This document shows, piece by piece, positions 50,836 through 60,265 of a DNA stretch of 64,000 nucleotides (positions are counted from its first letter, which is position 1; each line of letters opens with the position of its first letter). The stretch is taken from contig JAHHDT010000005.1 of NCBI GenBank assembly GCA_019739225.1, forward strand, positions 186,001 through 250,000. Direction: 5' to 3'. Both the position numbers and the translations under genes were made by a program. Source of the DNA: Aquamicrobium sp. (GTDB lineage: Bacteria > Pseudomonadota > Alphaproteobacteria > Rhizobiales > Rhizobiaceae). The notes under the pieces were generated by a model. That model saw only the letters and a program-made list of their open reading frames with translations. It did no database searches and was not told where the DNA came from.

Positions 50836-52497
50836 ATGACTGCAACCGCGCCCGCCCCCGGCAGCGACTGGGCAACCCTTTCCGGCGACGTCGAAAGGCT
50901 GGTCGCCGAGATCGAGGCAACCAGACTGCCGCCGAACATCTGGTCGCTTGTCGACGGCGCGGTCGCAGCCAATGGTGACAAGCCGATGTGGACCTTCTTC
51001 GAGGAAGGCGAGGGCGGCACCGCGACCTATGACAAGGTGCGGGATCAGGTCGAGCGCACCGCCGCTGCCCTTTACGAGGCTGGCGTTCGCAAGGGGACGC
51101 ACGTCGCCGTCATGCTCCCGAACATCCCGCAATTCCCTGCCACATGGCTGGCGATTGCCCGGCTTGGTGCCGTGATGGTGCCGGTCAACATCAACTATAC
51201 CGGCCGCGAGCTGCACTATGTGCTGACCGATTCGGACGCGACCTTTCTGGTTATCCATGGCGACTGCCTCAAGGCCTACGAGGCCCTTGGCAGCGACGCG
51301 CCTCTTGCGCCGGAAAACCTCCTCGTGGTGGACGGCGATGCCGGTTCGGGACGCTCGCTGGCAAGCCTGCAGCACGAGGCGCCGGCGCTGCCGGCAGACC
51401 TGCCCCAGCCGGCGATCGATGATCTCGTCAACATCCAGTACACCTCAGGCACGACGGGCTTTCCCAAGGGCTGCATGCTCACCCATCGCTACTGGCTCAC
51501 GCTGTCGCTCGTGGCCGGCATGCGCGGCGGGGCGGATGAGCAGGCGACCAACATCCTCGTAGCCCAGCCCTATTTCTACATGGACCCGCAATGGCTGACG
51601 TTGATGGCGATGCGCGCCGGCGGCCAGATATTCGTTGCCCGCCGCGCAAGCTCGTCCCGATTCATGGACTGGGTCCGCAAATACGAGATTCACTACTGCC
51701 TGTTTCCGGAGATCGTCTACCAGCAGCCGCCCGATCCACTGGACGGGCAGAACAGCCTCAAGCGGGTATCGATCTTCGGCTTCGACCGCGAGCGCCATGC
51801 CGATCTCGAGCGGCGCTTCAACACCATCGCCCGTGAATCCTTCGGCATGACGGAGGTCGGCTCCGCGCTGTTCTTGCCGCGCGAGGCGACCCACATGGTC
51901 GGTTCGGGCTCGTGCGGGCGGCCTTCACCCTTCCGCGTGGCCAAGATCGTCGACGAACATGGCGAGGAGGTGCCGGCCGGTACGGTCGGCGAACTGTGCA
52001 TCCGCGGCCCAGGCATCATGCAGGGCTACTACAAGAAGCCGGAAGCAAACGCATCGTCCTATTTCGGCGACTGGTTCCGCACCGGCGACCTCTTCTGGAA
52101 GGACGAGCAGGGCTTCCACTATATCGTCGGCCGTCTCAAGGACATGATCCGCCGCAGCGGCGAGAATATTGCCGCCCGCGAGGTCGAGGCGGTGCTGCGC
52201 GAACATCCCGCCATCCTCGAAGCCGCTGCCGTTGGCGTGAAGGACACGGCGCGCGGCGAGGAGGTGAAGGCCTATATCGTGCTGCGGCCTGGCAAGTCAC
52301 CGGATGACGCGCCGCCCGCCGCGATCTTCGAACACTGCGCCACGAGGCTCGCCGCGTTCAAGATTCCGCGCTTCATCGAGTACCGGGACGCGCTGCCCAA
52401 GACCCCATCCGAGAAAATCGCCAAGCAGAAGCTGGTGGCGGAGAAGGCCGACCTCAGGTCGGGCAGCTTCGACCGCGTTGCCGGCGCCTGGCTCTGA
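50836..52497 (+). CDS. AMP-forming acyl-CoA synthetase (CaiC-like)
   Basis: A 553-residue ANL-superfamily ligase that activates a carboxylic acid with ATP and CoA. Visible motifs are TSGTTGFPKG (about 203-212, P-loop), SFGMTEVG (adenine side), FRTGDLFWKD (ATP Asp) and the catalytic Lys in PSEKIAKQK. The segment between LFPEIVYQQPP and FGMTE (about 45 residues) is shorter than in most relatives. Resemblance to carnitine/crotonobetaine-CoA ligase is general; the substrate is unknown but presumably imported by the same operon's transporter. Confidence 0.9.
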   Translation: MTATAPAPGSDWATLSGDVERLVAEIEATRLPPNIWSLVDGAVAANGDKPMWTFFEEGEGGTATYDKVRDQVERTAAALYEAGVRKGTHVAVMLPNIPQFPATWLAIARLGAVMVPVNINYTGRELHYVLTDSDATFLVIHGDCLKAYEALGSDAPLAPENLLVVDGDAGSGRSLASLQHEAPALPADLPQPAIDDLVNIQYTSGTTGFPKGCMLTHRYWLTLSLVAGMRGGADEQATNILVAQPYFYMDPQWLTLMAMRAGGQIFVARRASSSRFMDWVRKYEIHYCLFPEIVYQQPPDPLDGQNSLKRVSIFGFDRERHADLERRFNTIARESFGMTEVGSALFLPREATHMVGSGSCGRPSPFRVAKIVDEHGEEVPAGTVGELCIRGPGIMQGYYKKPEANASSYFGDWFRTGDLFWKDEQGFHYIVGRLKDMIRRSGENIAAREVEAVLREHPAILEAAAVGVKDTARGEEVKAYIVLRPGKSPDDAPPAAIFEHCATRLAAFKIPRFIEYRDALPKTPSEKIAKQKLVAEKADLRSGSFDRVAGAWL

Positions 52498-52515
52498 ACC
52501 ACGAGAGGTTACCGA

Positions 52516-53313
52516 ATGCCGATAGAATACGAACGCAAGGGCAAGATCGGATATTTCACCATCCGCAATGGAAGCGTGAACCCGATGACACCGGCCATGC
52601 ACAAGCAGCTTTACGGCCACATGCTGGAGTTCCTGGCGGACGACAATGTGCATGTGGGTATCATGCAGGGGGCCGGCGACCGGGCCTTTTCGGCGGGCGA
52701 CGACATCAAGACGCCCTACGCCAAGTTCGATACGCCGATGGCGGAGCTGGAGTATTACCTCGCGCCCAAGCATCGCGTGGAAACCAAGGCGCCCGACACG
52801 TTCAGCTGGTCACGCGACGTGCTCTCGCTCGATCGTTTCAAGCCGATCATCGCGGCCGTGCGCGGCTACTGTTTCGGCCAGGGCATGATCTATCTGAGCC
52901 ACCTGACCGACATCCGCGTGGCCTCCGAGGACGCGAAATTCGGTTTCCCGGAAATCGCCTACGGCATGGGCGGTGCCGGCGGCTCGACACGCCTGTCGCG
53001 TTTCATTCCCCATACCGTGGCGATGGAGATGCTGCTGACCGGCGATCCGCTGGACGCGCAGCAGGCGTTGCGCGCCAACCTCGTCAACGCGGTGGTGCCG
53101 GGCGACCAGGTGCTGGCCAGGGCCGAGGCCTATGCCGAACGCATAGCGCGCCACCCGCTGATTGCGCTGCGTGTCGAGATGGAGGCCTCGCTGCGCGGCA
53201 TGGACATGTCGCGTCAGGGCGCGCTCGACCATGCCAAGAACCTCTACCGGATGCAGCGTCTGGCCTATGGCGGCGAGGAGCGGGTGAAGGAATTTCTCTA
53301 CAAGCAGGATTAG
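52516..53313 (+). CDS. enoyl-CoA hydratase/isomerase family protein
   Basis: A 265-residue crotonase-fold protein. AFSAGDDIKTPYAKF forms the first oxyanion segment; FKPIIAAVRGYCFGQGMIYL and FGFPEIAYGMGGAGGSTRL the second. The first Glu of classical hydratases (E144 in rat) appears replaced in YGMGGAGG, whereas the second-glutamate region is FPEI. It could hydrate, isomerise or cleave the CoA ester made by the preceding ligase. GAGAGG precedes the ATG. Last gene of the operon, followed by a hairpin terminator. Confidence 0.9.
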   Translation: MPIEYERKGKIGYFTIRNGSVNPMTPAMHKQLYGHMLEFLADDNVHVGIMQGAGDRAFSAGDDIKTPYAKFDTPMAELEYYLAPKHRVETKAPDTFSWSRDVLSLDRFKPIIAAVRGYCFGQGMIYLSHLTDIRVASEDAKFGFPEIAYGMGGAGGSTRLSRFIPHTVAMEMLLTGDPLDAQQALRANLVNAVVPGDQVLARAEAYAERIARHPLIALRVEMEASLRGMDMSRQGALDHAKNLYRMQRLAYGGEERVKEFLYKQD

Positions 53314-53337
53314 CCGGCTTGCCGGTACCATCTGAGC

Positions 53338-53363
53338 GCCGCGGCGAAAGGTTTCGCCGCGGC
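53338..53363. terminator. stem-loop between convergent hydratase and methyltransferase genes
   Basis: A perfect 12-bp stem (GCCGCGGCGAAA) with a 2-nt loop lies 24 bp after the hydratase stop and 17 bp after the methyltransferase-like stop on the other strand. It is well placed to end both transcripts, though T-runs are short. Confidence 0.6.
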
Positions 53364-53380
53364 CTCTGGGCGCAAAAGCC

Positions 53381-54424
53381 TCAACCGGCGTGCTTGCGTA
53401 CCACGCCGTAAACGATGTTGCGGTTGGTGCCGTAGAAAACCTCCGCATCGACGGTGTTCTTGTCCACGGACCCGTTGATGATGTCCCACATGTCGTCGGC
53501 CGAGCGCAGGATCAGCGGCCAGTCCATGAAGGTCTCCATGTAGCCGTCTGTCGTGATCTCGTCGCTGAAATTGGCGAACAGGAACTCGCCGCCCGGCTTC
53601 ACGAACTCCATCGCGCGCTGCATCAGCCGGATGCCGACCGCACGCGGCAGATAGTCGTACAGACCGGACGCATAGACGAGATCGAACGTGCCGAGATTGT
53701 AGGCGCGGCGCAGGATGCCCTTGACCGACCCGTCGATGGCCTCGACGGCGGTACCCGCCAGATCGCGGTTGACGATACCGACGCTGATCGGGTCCTGATC
53801 GAGACCCACCCAGCGCTTCAGCTTCTTCTCGGCCAGCGCCCGGGACAGTTCTGCTTCGCGAAGATGCCCGCAGGCAATCGCCAGAACCTCGGCATTTGCG
53901 ACGCGTTCGGCGGTGGCATCCACCGTCCTGGCAAGAATGTCTCGACGTTCGCGACCCGCGACCGAACTGGCCGCTTCGCTGGTGTAGGCATAGATATCCC
54001 GGCCCAACTCCGTCGAGGAGGCCACGATCTCATCCGCGCTCGGGTGCTTGTAGTAGATGTCGAGCAGGCTGGCGTCGCCTGAATAGCCGCGCGGCTTGTC
54101 GAAGGACCAGCGTGTGAACGGGTCCTGTCTGAGGAATGCCGAGACCGGATGTTCCTGGGCGATCGGTATGAGCTGCTGCCAGACGGCCGGATTGAGCTGA
54201 TTGCGCAACTCATGCAGGCGGCCGGCCAGCCGATGGACGATCGTTGCCGCAGGCTCTCCCGCCTCGAAGGCCTGTCGAGCCAGGTCAAGCACCAGAGCGA
54301 GCTGCGCGGTCTTTTCCTTGACGAGCGCAGCATCGACGAGATCCACCGCCGGTGCATGCTTCTTGATGAGTTGGGAGGTAATGAGACTCTGCTCATCGAG
54401 TTTCAGTTTGGAGCCTTGCGCCAC
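53381..54424 (-). CDS. class I SAM-dependent methyltransferase-like protein
   Basis: About 347 residues. The C-terminal half has a Rossmann SAM-binding core (EVLAIACGHLREAEL, RWVGLDQDPISV, FDLVYASGLYDYLP, GGEFLFANFSDE). The N-terminal half is helical and includes DKPRGYSGDASLLDIYY, a block I associate with a methyltransferase group sometimes linked to signalling-molecule synthesis (PhcB-like); that link is weak. GTG 54424 follows AGGGGA; the ATG at 54490 lacks a ribosome-binding site. It is divergent from a GGDEF-EAL gene. Confidence 0.75.
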   Translation of the reverse strand: MAQGSKLKLDEQSLITSQLIKKHAPAVDLVDAALVKEKTAQLALVLDLARQAFEAGEPAATIVHRLAGRLHELRNQLNPAVWQQLIPIAQEHPVSAFLRQDPFTRWSFDKPRGYSGDASLLDIYYKHPSADEIVASSTELGRDIYAYTSEAASSVAGRERRDILARTVDATAERVANAEVLAIACGHLREAELSRALAEKKLKRWVGLDQDPISVGIVNRDLAGTAVEAIDGSVKGILRRAYNLGTFDLVYASGLYDYLPRAVGIRLMQRAMEFVKPGGEFLFANFSDEITTDGYMETFMDWPLILRSADDMWDIINGSVDKNTVDAEVFYGTNRNIVYGVVRKHAG

Positions 54425-54675
54425 TATTATCCCCTTCAATGCTACCAAATGGAGTATAGACGGATCAGCCGTGATGCGAAACAATTTCATTAAATTCGCT
54501 TAAAAGCTTAATGTTTGGTGTGCGGGATGGGCGGCTCGGGGGACGATGTCCGTTAACCCTTAATTAGCGTAACTTGATGTTTCCCCTTGGTTGGCCGGCA
54601 GGGTAGGCGTGGGAATTAAGACATCCCCATCAACTCCGCTGTTATGGAAAGCGATTGTTGCAAAGGAAGGTTGCG

Positions 54676-56655
54676 ATGCAACTATCCGCCGATATCGCCC
54701 GAAAGGTCGTTGAAGCGCGATCGCGTCCACGCACGAGCCTGGCTGACCCCAAGCTCCTGAATCTGTTGTTCCAGCGCGACGCCGGCGAAAACCGGCAGAT
54801 CGTTCGCTGGGGCATGTGGGCGGCCGTCCTCAGCTACATGGCCTATGGCGTGTTCGACTGGGTGCTGTTTCCCGACATCGCAATGCGGCTGGTGATTGCC
54901 CGCATTGCCGTGGGCGTCATATTCCTTGCGGCGATCGAGATCGGCGTACGCCGAGGCGTTTCGCTTGCGGTGCTGCACGTGATCGCCGCCTCCGCAATCG
55001 TGACCGGGGGGGTGGCATGGCTGCTCCTTGCGCTCGGCACAGTGCATCAGGAAGCCCTGTCTCATTTCATCGTCTTCGGCATCGTCTTCGTGCTGGGCGC
55101 CAACCTGTTCTTCAACTTCCGCTTCATGCTGTCGGCCATTTCGTCGACGATCATTGCGGTGGTTTTCGTCGCGGCGACCCTCTTTTCGTTGCAGGCCGAT
55201 CTGGCGCCACGCATTGTCGTGGCGGCGCTGTTCGTCAACTGTCTCGTCTTCTCGCTGTATCTGTCGTGGCGCCTCGGTGTCGAAAGATACTGGACCTTCC
55301 TCGAGGCGCTGCAGGCCAAGACCCAGGAACAGGCTGCGATCGAGAAGGGCCAGGAACTGGTCGAGATCGCCCATACCGACCCGTTGACGGGATTGAGAAA
55401 CCGCCGGGCGATCGCGCGTGACTTCTCAGAGCTTTACAAGGAGTGGTCCAGAGAGAACGACGAAATCGGCATCGTTCTGATGGACGTGGATCACTTCAAG
55501 CGCTTCAACGATCGGCTCGGCCACCAGGCCGGCGACGACTGCCTCATCCGCCTCGCGCAGGCATTCGTGGCGACGGCGGAGGCAAACGACGCCATTGTCG
55601 GGCGCTACGGCGGCGAGGAGTTCATCGTGCTTTGCCGCGTTTCGGGCACGAAGCAGCTCCGCGACGTCGCGCAGGAGTTCTGCCGCGCGGTCGAGCAGTT
55701 GCGCATCTACCACCCCGACCGGGGCGACGGGATCGGCATTGTGACGATCAGTGCTGGCGCATCGTTGACGTCGGTGGACAACGCCGCCGAATTCCGCGCG
55801 ATTCTGCAGGAGGCCGACCGCGCGCTCTACGTCTCGAAGTTTGCGGGCCGCGCCCGGGTTACGATCTACGATCCTCATGCTGTCGACGTGGATCGCTCCA
55901 GCGAGAATCTGGCCGATCTGCTCAAGCATGCTGTCGAGAAGCAGCTTATTTCGGTCGTCTACCAGCCGATTTTCGAACTCGATACCGGACAGATGCGCGG
56001 CTATGAAACGCTCATGCGCATGCGTGAACTCGATGGGCGTTCCATCAGCCCGGATGTCTTCATACCCGTTGCCGAACAGAGCGGAGCGATCGTCGAACTT
56101 GGCATGTGGGTCATCGAGCAGGCCTGCTCAGACATGGCAAGACGCGGGCTGGGCACGGTTATCGCGGTCAACATATCGGCGGTGCAGCTCAAGGCGCCCA
56201 ACTTCTCGCTTCGCGTCGCGGAAATCCTGAACAGGCACGGCCTGGCGCCGCACCAGCTCGCTCTCGAGGTCACCGAACGGATAGATCTCGTTCCCGAACC
56301 CCAGGTGACGCGCAACATCGATCATCTGCAGAATCTCGGCGTGCAGATTTGGCTCGACGACTTCGGAACGGGATATGCCGGGATCGGCTGGCTTCGCCGC
56401 TTTGAATTCGACATCGTCAAGATCGACCGCGTATTCCTGCATGAATGCCAGACCGCGCAGGGCGTGCGCATGCTGCACGGCATGGTCAGCCTTCTGCGCA
56501 GTCTCGGCCGCACCGTGCTCGTCGAAGGCGTGGAAACCGAGGAGCAGAAACAGTTGCTCAAGCGTCTTGGCGTCGACTTGGTCCAGGGGTATCTCATGGG
56601 ACGGCCCGAGCCGATCAGCGAGGTTGTGATCGGCCGCAGCAACCTGGTCGCATAG
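54676..56655 (+). CDS. membrane-bound diguanylate cyclase/phosphodiesterase (GGDEF-EAL)
   Basis: About 659 residues. Five to six membrane helices (about 33-215) form an MASE-like sensor. A GGDEF domain follows with active-site YGGEEF (about 311-316); the inhibitory RxxD site upstream is replaced by EAND. The EAL domain has ETL instead of EAL near 444 but keeps the metal/catalytic residues in VNIS, LEVTER, LDDFGTG, VKIDR, EGVET and QGYLMGRPEP. Both activities therefore look possible. AAGGAAGG precedes ATG 54676. It probably tunes cyclic-di-GMP. Confidence 0.95.
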   Translation: MQLSADIARKVVEARSRPRTSLADPKLLNLLFQRDAGENRQIVRWGMWAAVLSYMAYGVFDWVLFPDIAMRLVIARIAVGVIFLAAIEIGVRRGVSLAVLHVIAASAIVTGGVAWLLLALGTVHQEALSHFIVFGIVFVLGANLFFNFRFMLSAISSTIIAVVFVAATLFSLQADLAPRIVVAALFVNCLVFSLYLSWRLGVERYWTFLEALQAKTQEQAAIEKGQELVEIAHTDPLTGLRNRRAIARDFSELYKEWSRENDEIGIVLMDVDHFKRFNDRLGHQAGDDCLIRLAQAFVATAEANDAIVGRYGGEEFIVLCRVSGTKQLRDVAQEFCRAVEQLRIYHPDRGDGIGIVTISAGASLTSVDNAAEFRAILQEADRALYVSKFAGRARVTIYDPHAVDVDRSSENLADLLKHAVEKQLISVVYQPIFELDTGQMRGYETLMRMRELDGRSISPDVFIPVAEQSGAIVELGMWVIEQACSDMARRGLGTVIAVNISAVQLKAPNFSLRVAEILNRHGLAPHQLALEVTERIDLVPEPQVTRNIDHLQNLGVQIWLDDFGTGYAGIGWLRRFEFDIVKIDRVFLHECQTAQGVRMLHGMVSLLRSLGRTVLVEGVETEEQKQLLKRLGVDLVQGYLMGRPEPISEVVIGRSNLVA

Positions 56656-56675
56656 CCGGAACCTGTGATGTTCCT

Positions 56676-57659
56676 CTAAATCCGGGCGATTGCCTCTATA
56701 CGCTCCATGCCGCCGGCCTCGCCGGAAAAGGCGCTCCAGACCTCCCGTGCCGGCGCTTCCCAGTCCGGGCGGTTCGCGATCGGATGGAAGGTCGCGCCGG
56801 CGGCCTTCGTGGACTCGAGGGAGCGGCGTTCGTCGTCGCGCATCAGCATGTCGAAATGGGCCGCACCCTCTTCCGCCGCGCGCCCCAGCACCGCGCGCCT
56901 TTGTGCGTCGAGCCCTTCCCAGAAGCTGCGGGCGAAAATCACCGCGCCGACCGCCCTGATATGGCCGGTAAGCGTCACATGCGGCGCGACCTCGTTCAGG
57001 CGGAAGCCGGCATAGGCCGAGATCGTCAGGTCCATCGCATCGACGTGGCCGGTCGATAGCGCATTGTAGGTCTCGGTGATCGGAAGCGCGATCGGCTGCG
57101 CCTCGAAACCTTGCCACAGCGCGGCATGCAGGCGGCTCTGGATGACGCGAATGCGCTTGCCCTCCATCGCGCTCGGCTCCAGCAGCGGCGTAGGCGCCAG
57201 CAGATGGCGCGCCCCATAATCGATGAAGGCCGGTGCGATCAGTCCCTCTTGCTCGAGTTGTTCCTGAAGTCGAACGGCCGTGGAACTTCGCAGCGTGGCT
57301 GCAAGGTGCGCGTCGTCGCGAAACAGGAACGGCAGATCGAACAGGATGCATTCCGGCACCCAGGCCGTCAGGTTCGACAAGGTGGAAAGGCTGGCCTGAA
57401 TGGAGCCCAGCCGCATGCCCTCGACCACCTGCTTCTCGCCGCCGAGAGCCGCGTTGGTCACGACGTTGAAGGCGAAGGCTCCGGGCATCTCGGCTTCGAC
57501 CACATCACGGATATGGTTCCAGACAAGGGTCTCCGGCTTGTCGTCGCCGAGCAGCGACGCCACCACCAGCGGTGTCTGGGCAGCCGCGCGCCCGGTGACG
57601 GCCGGCAGGGCAAGCGTGGCGGAAAAGCCTGCGAGTAGCGAACGGCGCGTAACGGTCAT
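56676..57659 (-). CDS. TRAP transporter substrate-binding protein (DctP-like)
   Basis: A 327-residue protein with a twin-arginine-like signal (VTRRSLLAGF, cleavage near AAAQ) and the DctP fold blocks GGEKQVVEGMRLGSIQ, RIRVIQSRLHAALWQGF and LSTGHVDAMDLT. It starts 15 bp after the fused membrane subunit, so these genes are one unit with the thiamin genes upstream. Ligands of the family are usually carboxylates; here a thiamin-related compound is possible from context only. Confidence 0.9.
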   Translation of the reverse strand: MTVTRRSLLAGFSATLALPAVTGRAAAQTPLVVASLLGDDKPETLVWNHIRDVVEAEMPGAFAFNVVTNAALGGEKQVVEGMRLGSIQASLSTLSNLTAWVPECILFDLPFLFRDDAHLAATLRSSTAVRLQEQLEQEGLIAPAFIDYGARHLLAPTPLLEPSAMEGKRIRVIQSRLHAALWQGFEAQPIALPITETYNALSTGHVDAMDLTISAYAGFRLNEVAPHVTLTGHIRAVGAVIFARSFWEGLDAQRRAVLGRAAEEGAAHFDMLMRDDERRSLESTKAAGATFHPIANRPDWEAPAREVWSAFSGEAGGMERIEAIARI

Positions 57660-57674
57660 GATGGGCTCCCTGAT

Positions 57675-59465
57675 CTAGAAGAAATACGCCTGCGCCGCGA
57701 CGCCGACGCTCATCACCAACAGCGCCCCGACCAGCGCGGCGAGATAGGGCGGCATCGCGCCGAAGATCTGCGCCGCCGGCTGGCCGGTCGTGGCGCCGAC
57801 GACCTGAACGAGGATCCCGACGGGTGGTGTCAGCCCGCCGATCATCAGATTGACGACGAGCAGGACGCCGAAGGCGACCGGGTCGATGCCGGCCGCGATC
57901 GCCACCGGCAGCAGGATGGGTCCCAACAGCAGGATAGCCGCGCCGATATCCAGCACGAGCCCCACCGCAAGCAGAAGCAGGTTTGCGGTTGCGAGCACGA
58001 TGAACGGATTGTCGCCAAGCGCCAGAACAAGGCCGGTCGCGGCGGCAGCCACGCCGTCTGTCGCAAGCAGGAAGGCCAGCGGTGTGGCAGCGCCGATGAG
58101 CAGGATGATGCCGGACGTTTCGACCCCGGCCTGCCGAAAAGCGGACATGATGCCGCGCCAGCCCGTCTTAGAGGCAAGTGCGGCTGCAAGTGTGTAAGCG
58201 GCGGCAAGGGCCGCCGCCTCCGTTGGGGTGACGATGCCGAAGCGGATGCCCACGACGACGATGAGCCCCAGCCCGAAAAACGGTAGAGCGCGTGCGGCCA
58301 GCAGCCATATCGACCCGCGTTCGTCGTTTGGTGTCGATTCCTGAGGTTTCGAGGAGAGGTGAATTGCGCCGGCCAGCGCCACGGCCAGCATCACGCCGGC
58401 GACGAGCCCGCCGGTGAGCAGCGGCCCGACGGGAAGATTGGTCGCCGCAGCCAGAATGAAGAAGGCGATTGACGGCGGCACGATATTGTCGAGCACGGCC
58501 GTGGCGGCGATGATCGCGCTGGCGCGCTCCGGGCGATAGTCCTGTTCCACCATCGGCCGGAAGAAGGTCTTGGCGCTGAACGCCGCATTGGCGATGGACG
58601 AGCCGGAGGCGCCCGAGAAGGTGAGGCTTGTCAGAAGCACGGTCTGGCCAAGGCCGGCGCGCCGTCCGCCCACAAGCGCGGCTGCGAACCGCACGAGCCC
58701 GTCCGCCATGCGCGAGACCACAAGCAGCGCGCCTGCCAGCAGGAAGAACGGTATCGCCAGCAGCAGCGAACGGCCCGCGCCCGAGAGAATCTGCGCCGCA
58801 AGCGCAGGCTCGGTCAGCGGGCTCCCGAAGGCGATCGCCACGAACCCGGCGAGGATGAAGATATGCGGCAGCGGCGCGGCGACCAAAATTCCTGCCAGGA
58901 TCACAAACAACGCAGCCAGGCTCGGCGGCATGATTGCAAGCGTCAGGCCTGAGGTGACAGCTTCCCAGCCGAGCAGCGCGAGCGCAGCGGAGATAATGAG
59001 CCGGCGAAGCTTGCCGCGATGAAGCAGTTGCAGGCATCGCAGGATGATTGCGACCGCACCGGATGCGGCAAGCCCGGCCGGCCTTATCCATTCCGCAAAT
59101 CCGAGCAGCGGGGACGTGCCGCCAAGCTGAAGCGCGGCCTGCCACCCGGCCGACACGAGCACAAGCGACGCCAAAAGCACGATCGTCTCCGAGAGCACCT
59201 GTCTCACGCTCTCGAACGCAGGCGATGGCGCGAAGAAGTCAACCCGCAATGCGGAGGTATGCCCGGCAACGAGCGGAAATCCAAGGCATACAAGCAACAG
59301 CAGCAACCAGCCGCTTGCCTCTTCCGCTCCCAGGAAGCCGCTCGACAGCAGATAACGCTGGAATACCGTGACCAACACGAGGGCAAGCATCGCAAGCAGG
59401 GTGAGCCCGCAAGCGGCTGCCAGCCCACGCTCGAGCGACCGGGCCATCGCTGCCGTCAGCTGCAT
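57675..59465 (-). CDS. TRAP transporter, fused small and large membrane subunits (DctQM)
   Basis: About 596 residues. Residues 1-160 are a four-helix DctQ-type small subunit (GAEEASGWLLLLLVCLGFPL), directly fused to a DctM large subunit of about 12 helices (SLTFSGASGSSIANAAFSAK, TPTEAAALAAAY, GLTPPVGILVQVVG). GGGAGG precedes ATG 59465, and the start lies 10 bp inside the thiD gene, so translation is coupled. With DctP it makes a sodium- or proton-driven importer. Confidence 0.93.
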   Translation of the reverse strand: MQLTAAMARSLERGLAAACGLTLLAMLALVLVTVFQRYLLSSGFLGAEEASGWLLLLLVCLGFPLVAGHTSALRVDFFAPSPAFESVRQVLSETIVLLASLVLVSAGWQAALQLGGTSPLLGFAEWIRPAGLAASGAVAIILRCLQLLHRGKLRRLIISAALALLGWEAVTSGLTLAIMPPSLAALFVILAGILVAAPLPHIFILAGFVAIAFGSPLTEPALAAQILSGAGRSLLLAIPFFLLAGALLVVSRMADGLVRFAAALVGGRRAGLGQTVLLTSLTFSGASGSSIANAAFSAKTFFRPMVEQDYRPERASAIIAATAVLDNIVPPSIAFFILAAATNLPVGPLLTGGLVAGVMLAVALAGAIHLSSKPQESTPNDERGSIWLLAARALPFFGLGLIVVVGIRFGIVTPTEAAALAAAYTLAAALASKTGWRGIMSAFRQAGVETSGIILLIGAATPLAFLLATDGVAAAATGLVLALGDNPFIVLATANLLLLAVGLVLDIGAAILLLGPILLPVAIAAGIDPVAFGVLLVVNLMIGGLTPPVGILVQVVGATTGQPAAQIFGAMPPYLAALVGALLVMSVGVAAQAYFF

Positions 59466-60265
59466 CGGGCCTCCCACCAGTGATGGAAATGATGCACCGG
59501 TCCGTGCCCGCCCCCGACAAGCAACCGGTCGGAGGCCTGCAGGGCCTTTTGCAGATAGGCCTTTGCCCGCGCCACCGCGTCCTCAAGCGTAAGGCCGGAA
59601 GCGAGCCCCGCCGCGATCGCCGCCGACAGGGTGCAGCCCGTGCCGTGCGTGTTGGGCGTCTGCACGCGTGGCGCCGCATAACGCGTCGTTCCCTTGTTGG
59701 TGACGAGAATATCGACGCTCTCCGCGCCGTTGCCGTGCCCACCCTTGACCAGCACCGCCCCGGCTCCGCTTTTTAGGATCGCCTCGGCCTGCTCGATCAT
59801 ATCCTGCTCGTTTTCGGCGATGCCGGTGTCGGCCAGCAGCGCGGCCTCGGGCAGGTTAGGCGTCACGAGGGCTGCGAGCGGCAGCAACTGTTCCCGCAAG
59901 GCTCCCACCGCGTCGGCCGCCAGCAGCCGGTCGCCGGAGGTCGCAACCATCACCGGGTCGAGCACCGGCCGCACCGCGCGCTGGCTCAGCTGTTCGGCGA
60001 TCACTGCGATGGTTGCCACGCGCGAGACCATGCCGATCTTGGTGGCGCGGACCGCGATGTCGTCAAAGATCGCGTCGATCTGGTGCCCGACCATCTCCGG
60101 CGAGATGTCCTCCACCGCGCGCACGCCCAGCGTATTTTGCGCGGTGATGGCGGTGATGACGCTGGTGCCGAACACGCCGAGCGCGGAAAATGTCTTGAGA
60201 TCGGCCTGGATCCCCGCTCCGCCGCCGCTGTCAGATCCGGCGATGGTCAGCGCGATCGCGTTCAT
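59456..60265 (-). CDS. thiD: hydroxymethylpyrimidine/phosphomethylpyrimidine kinase ThiD
   Basis: A 269-residue ribokinase-fold enzyme. [20 protein letters not shown] is the HMP-binding N terminus and [20 protein letters not shown] the ATP/anion hole. It phosphorylates HMP and HMP-P for thiamin synthesis or salvage. The C-terminal extension ([18 protein letters not shown]) is normal for ThiD. It overlaps thiE by 4 bp and the TRAP gene by 10 bp. Confidence 0.96.
   Translation of the reverse strand: MNAIALTIAGSDSGGGAGIQADLKTFSALGVFGTSVITAITAQNTLGVRAVEDISPEMVGHQIDAIFDDIAVRATKIGMVSRVATIAVIAEQLSQRAVRPVLDPVMVATSGDRLLAADAVGALREQLLPLAALVTPNLPEAALLADTGIAENEQDMIEQAEAILKSGAGAVLVKGGHGNGAESVDILVTNKGTTRYAAPRVQTPNTHGTGCTLSAAIAAGLASGLTLEDAVARAKAYLQKALQASDRLLVGGGHGPVHHFHHWWEARCS

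Noticed and set aside
49908-51020. 370-codon minus-strand ORF over the PotC-like permease
   Set aside because: The same antisense pattern; the + strand carries a full set of permease motifs.
46224-53313. Reading quiC and the acyl-CoA operon as one aromatic-degradation cluster
   Set aside because: They are on opposite strands with a broken regulator between them, and no ring-cleavage gene is present; the link is too weak to claim.
54655-54675. TTG at 54655 as start of the GGDEF-EAL gene
   Set aside because: The AAGGAAGG ribosome-binding site lies after this TTG and fits ATG 54676.
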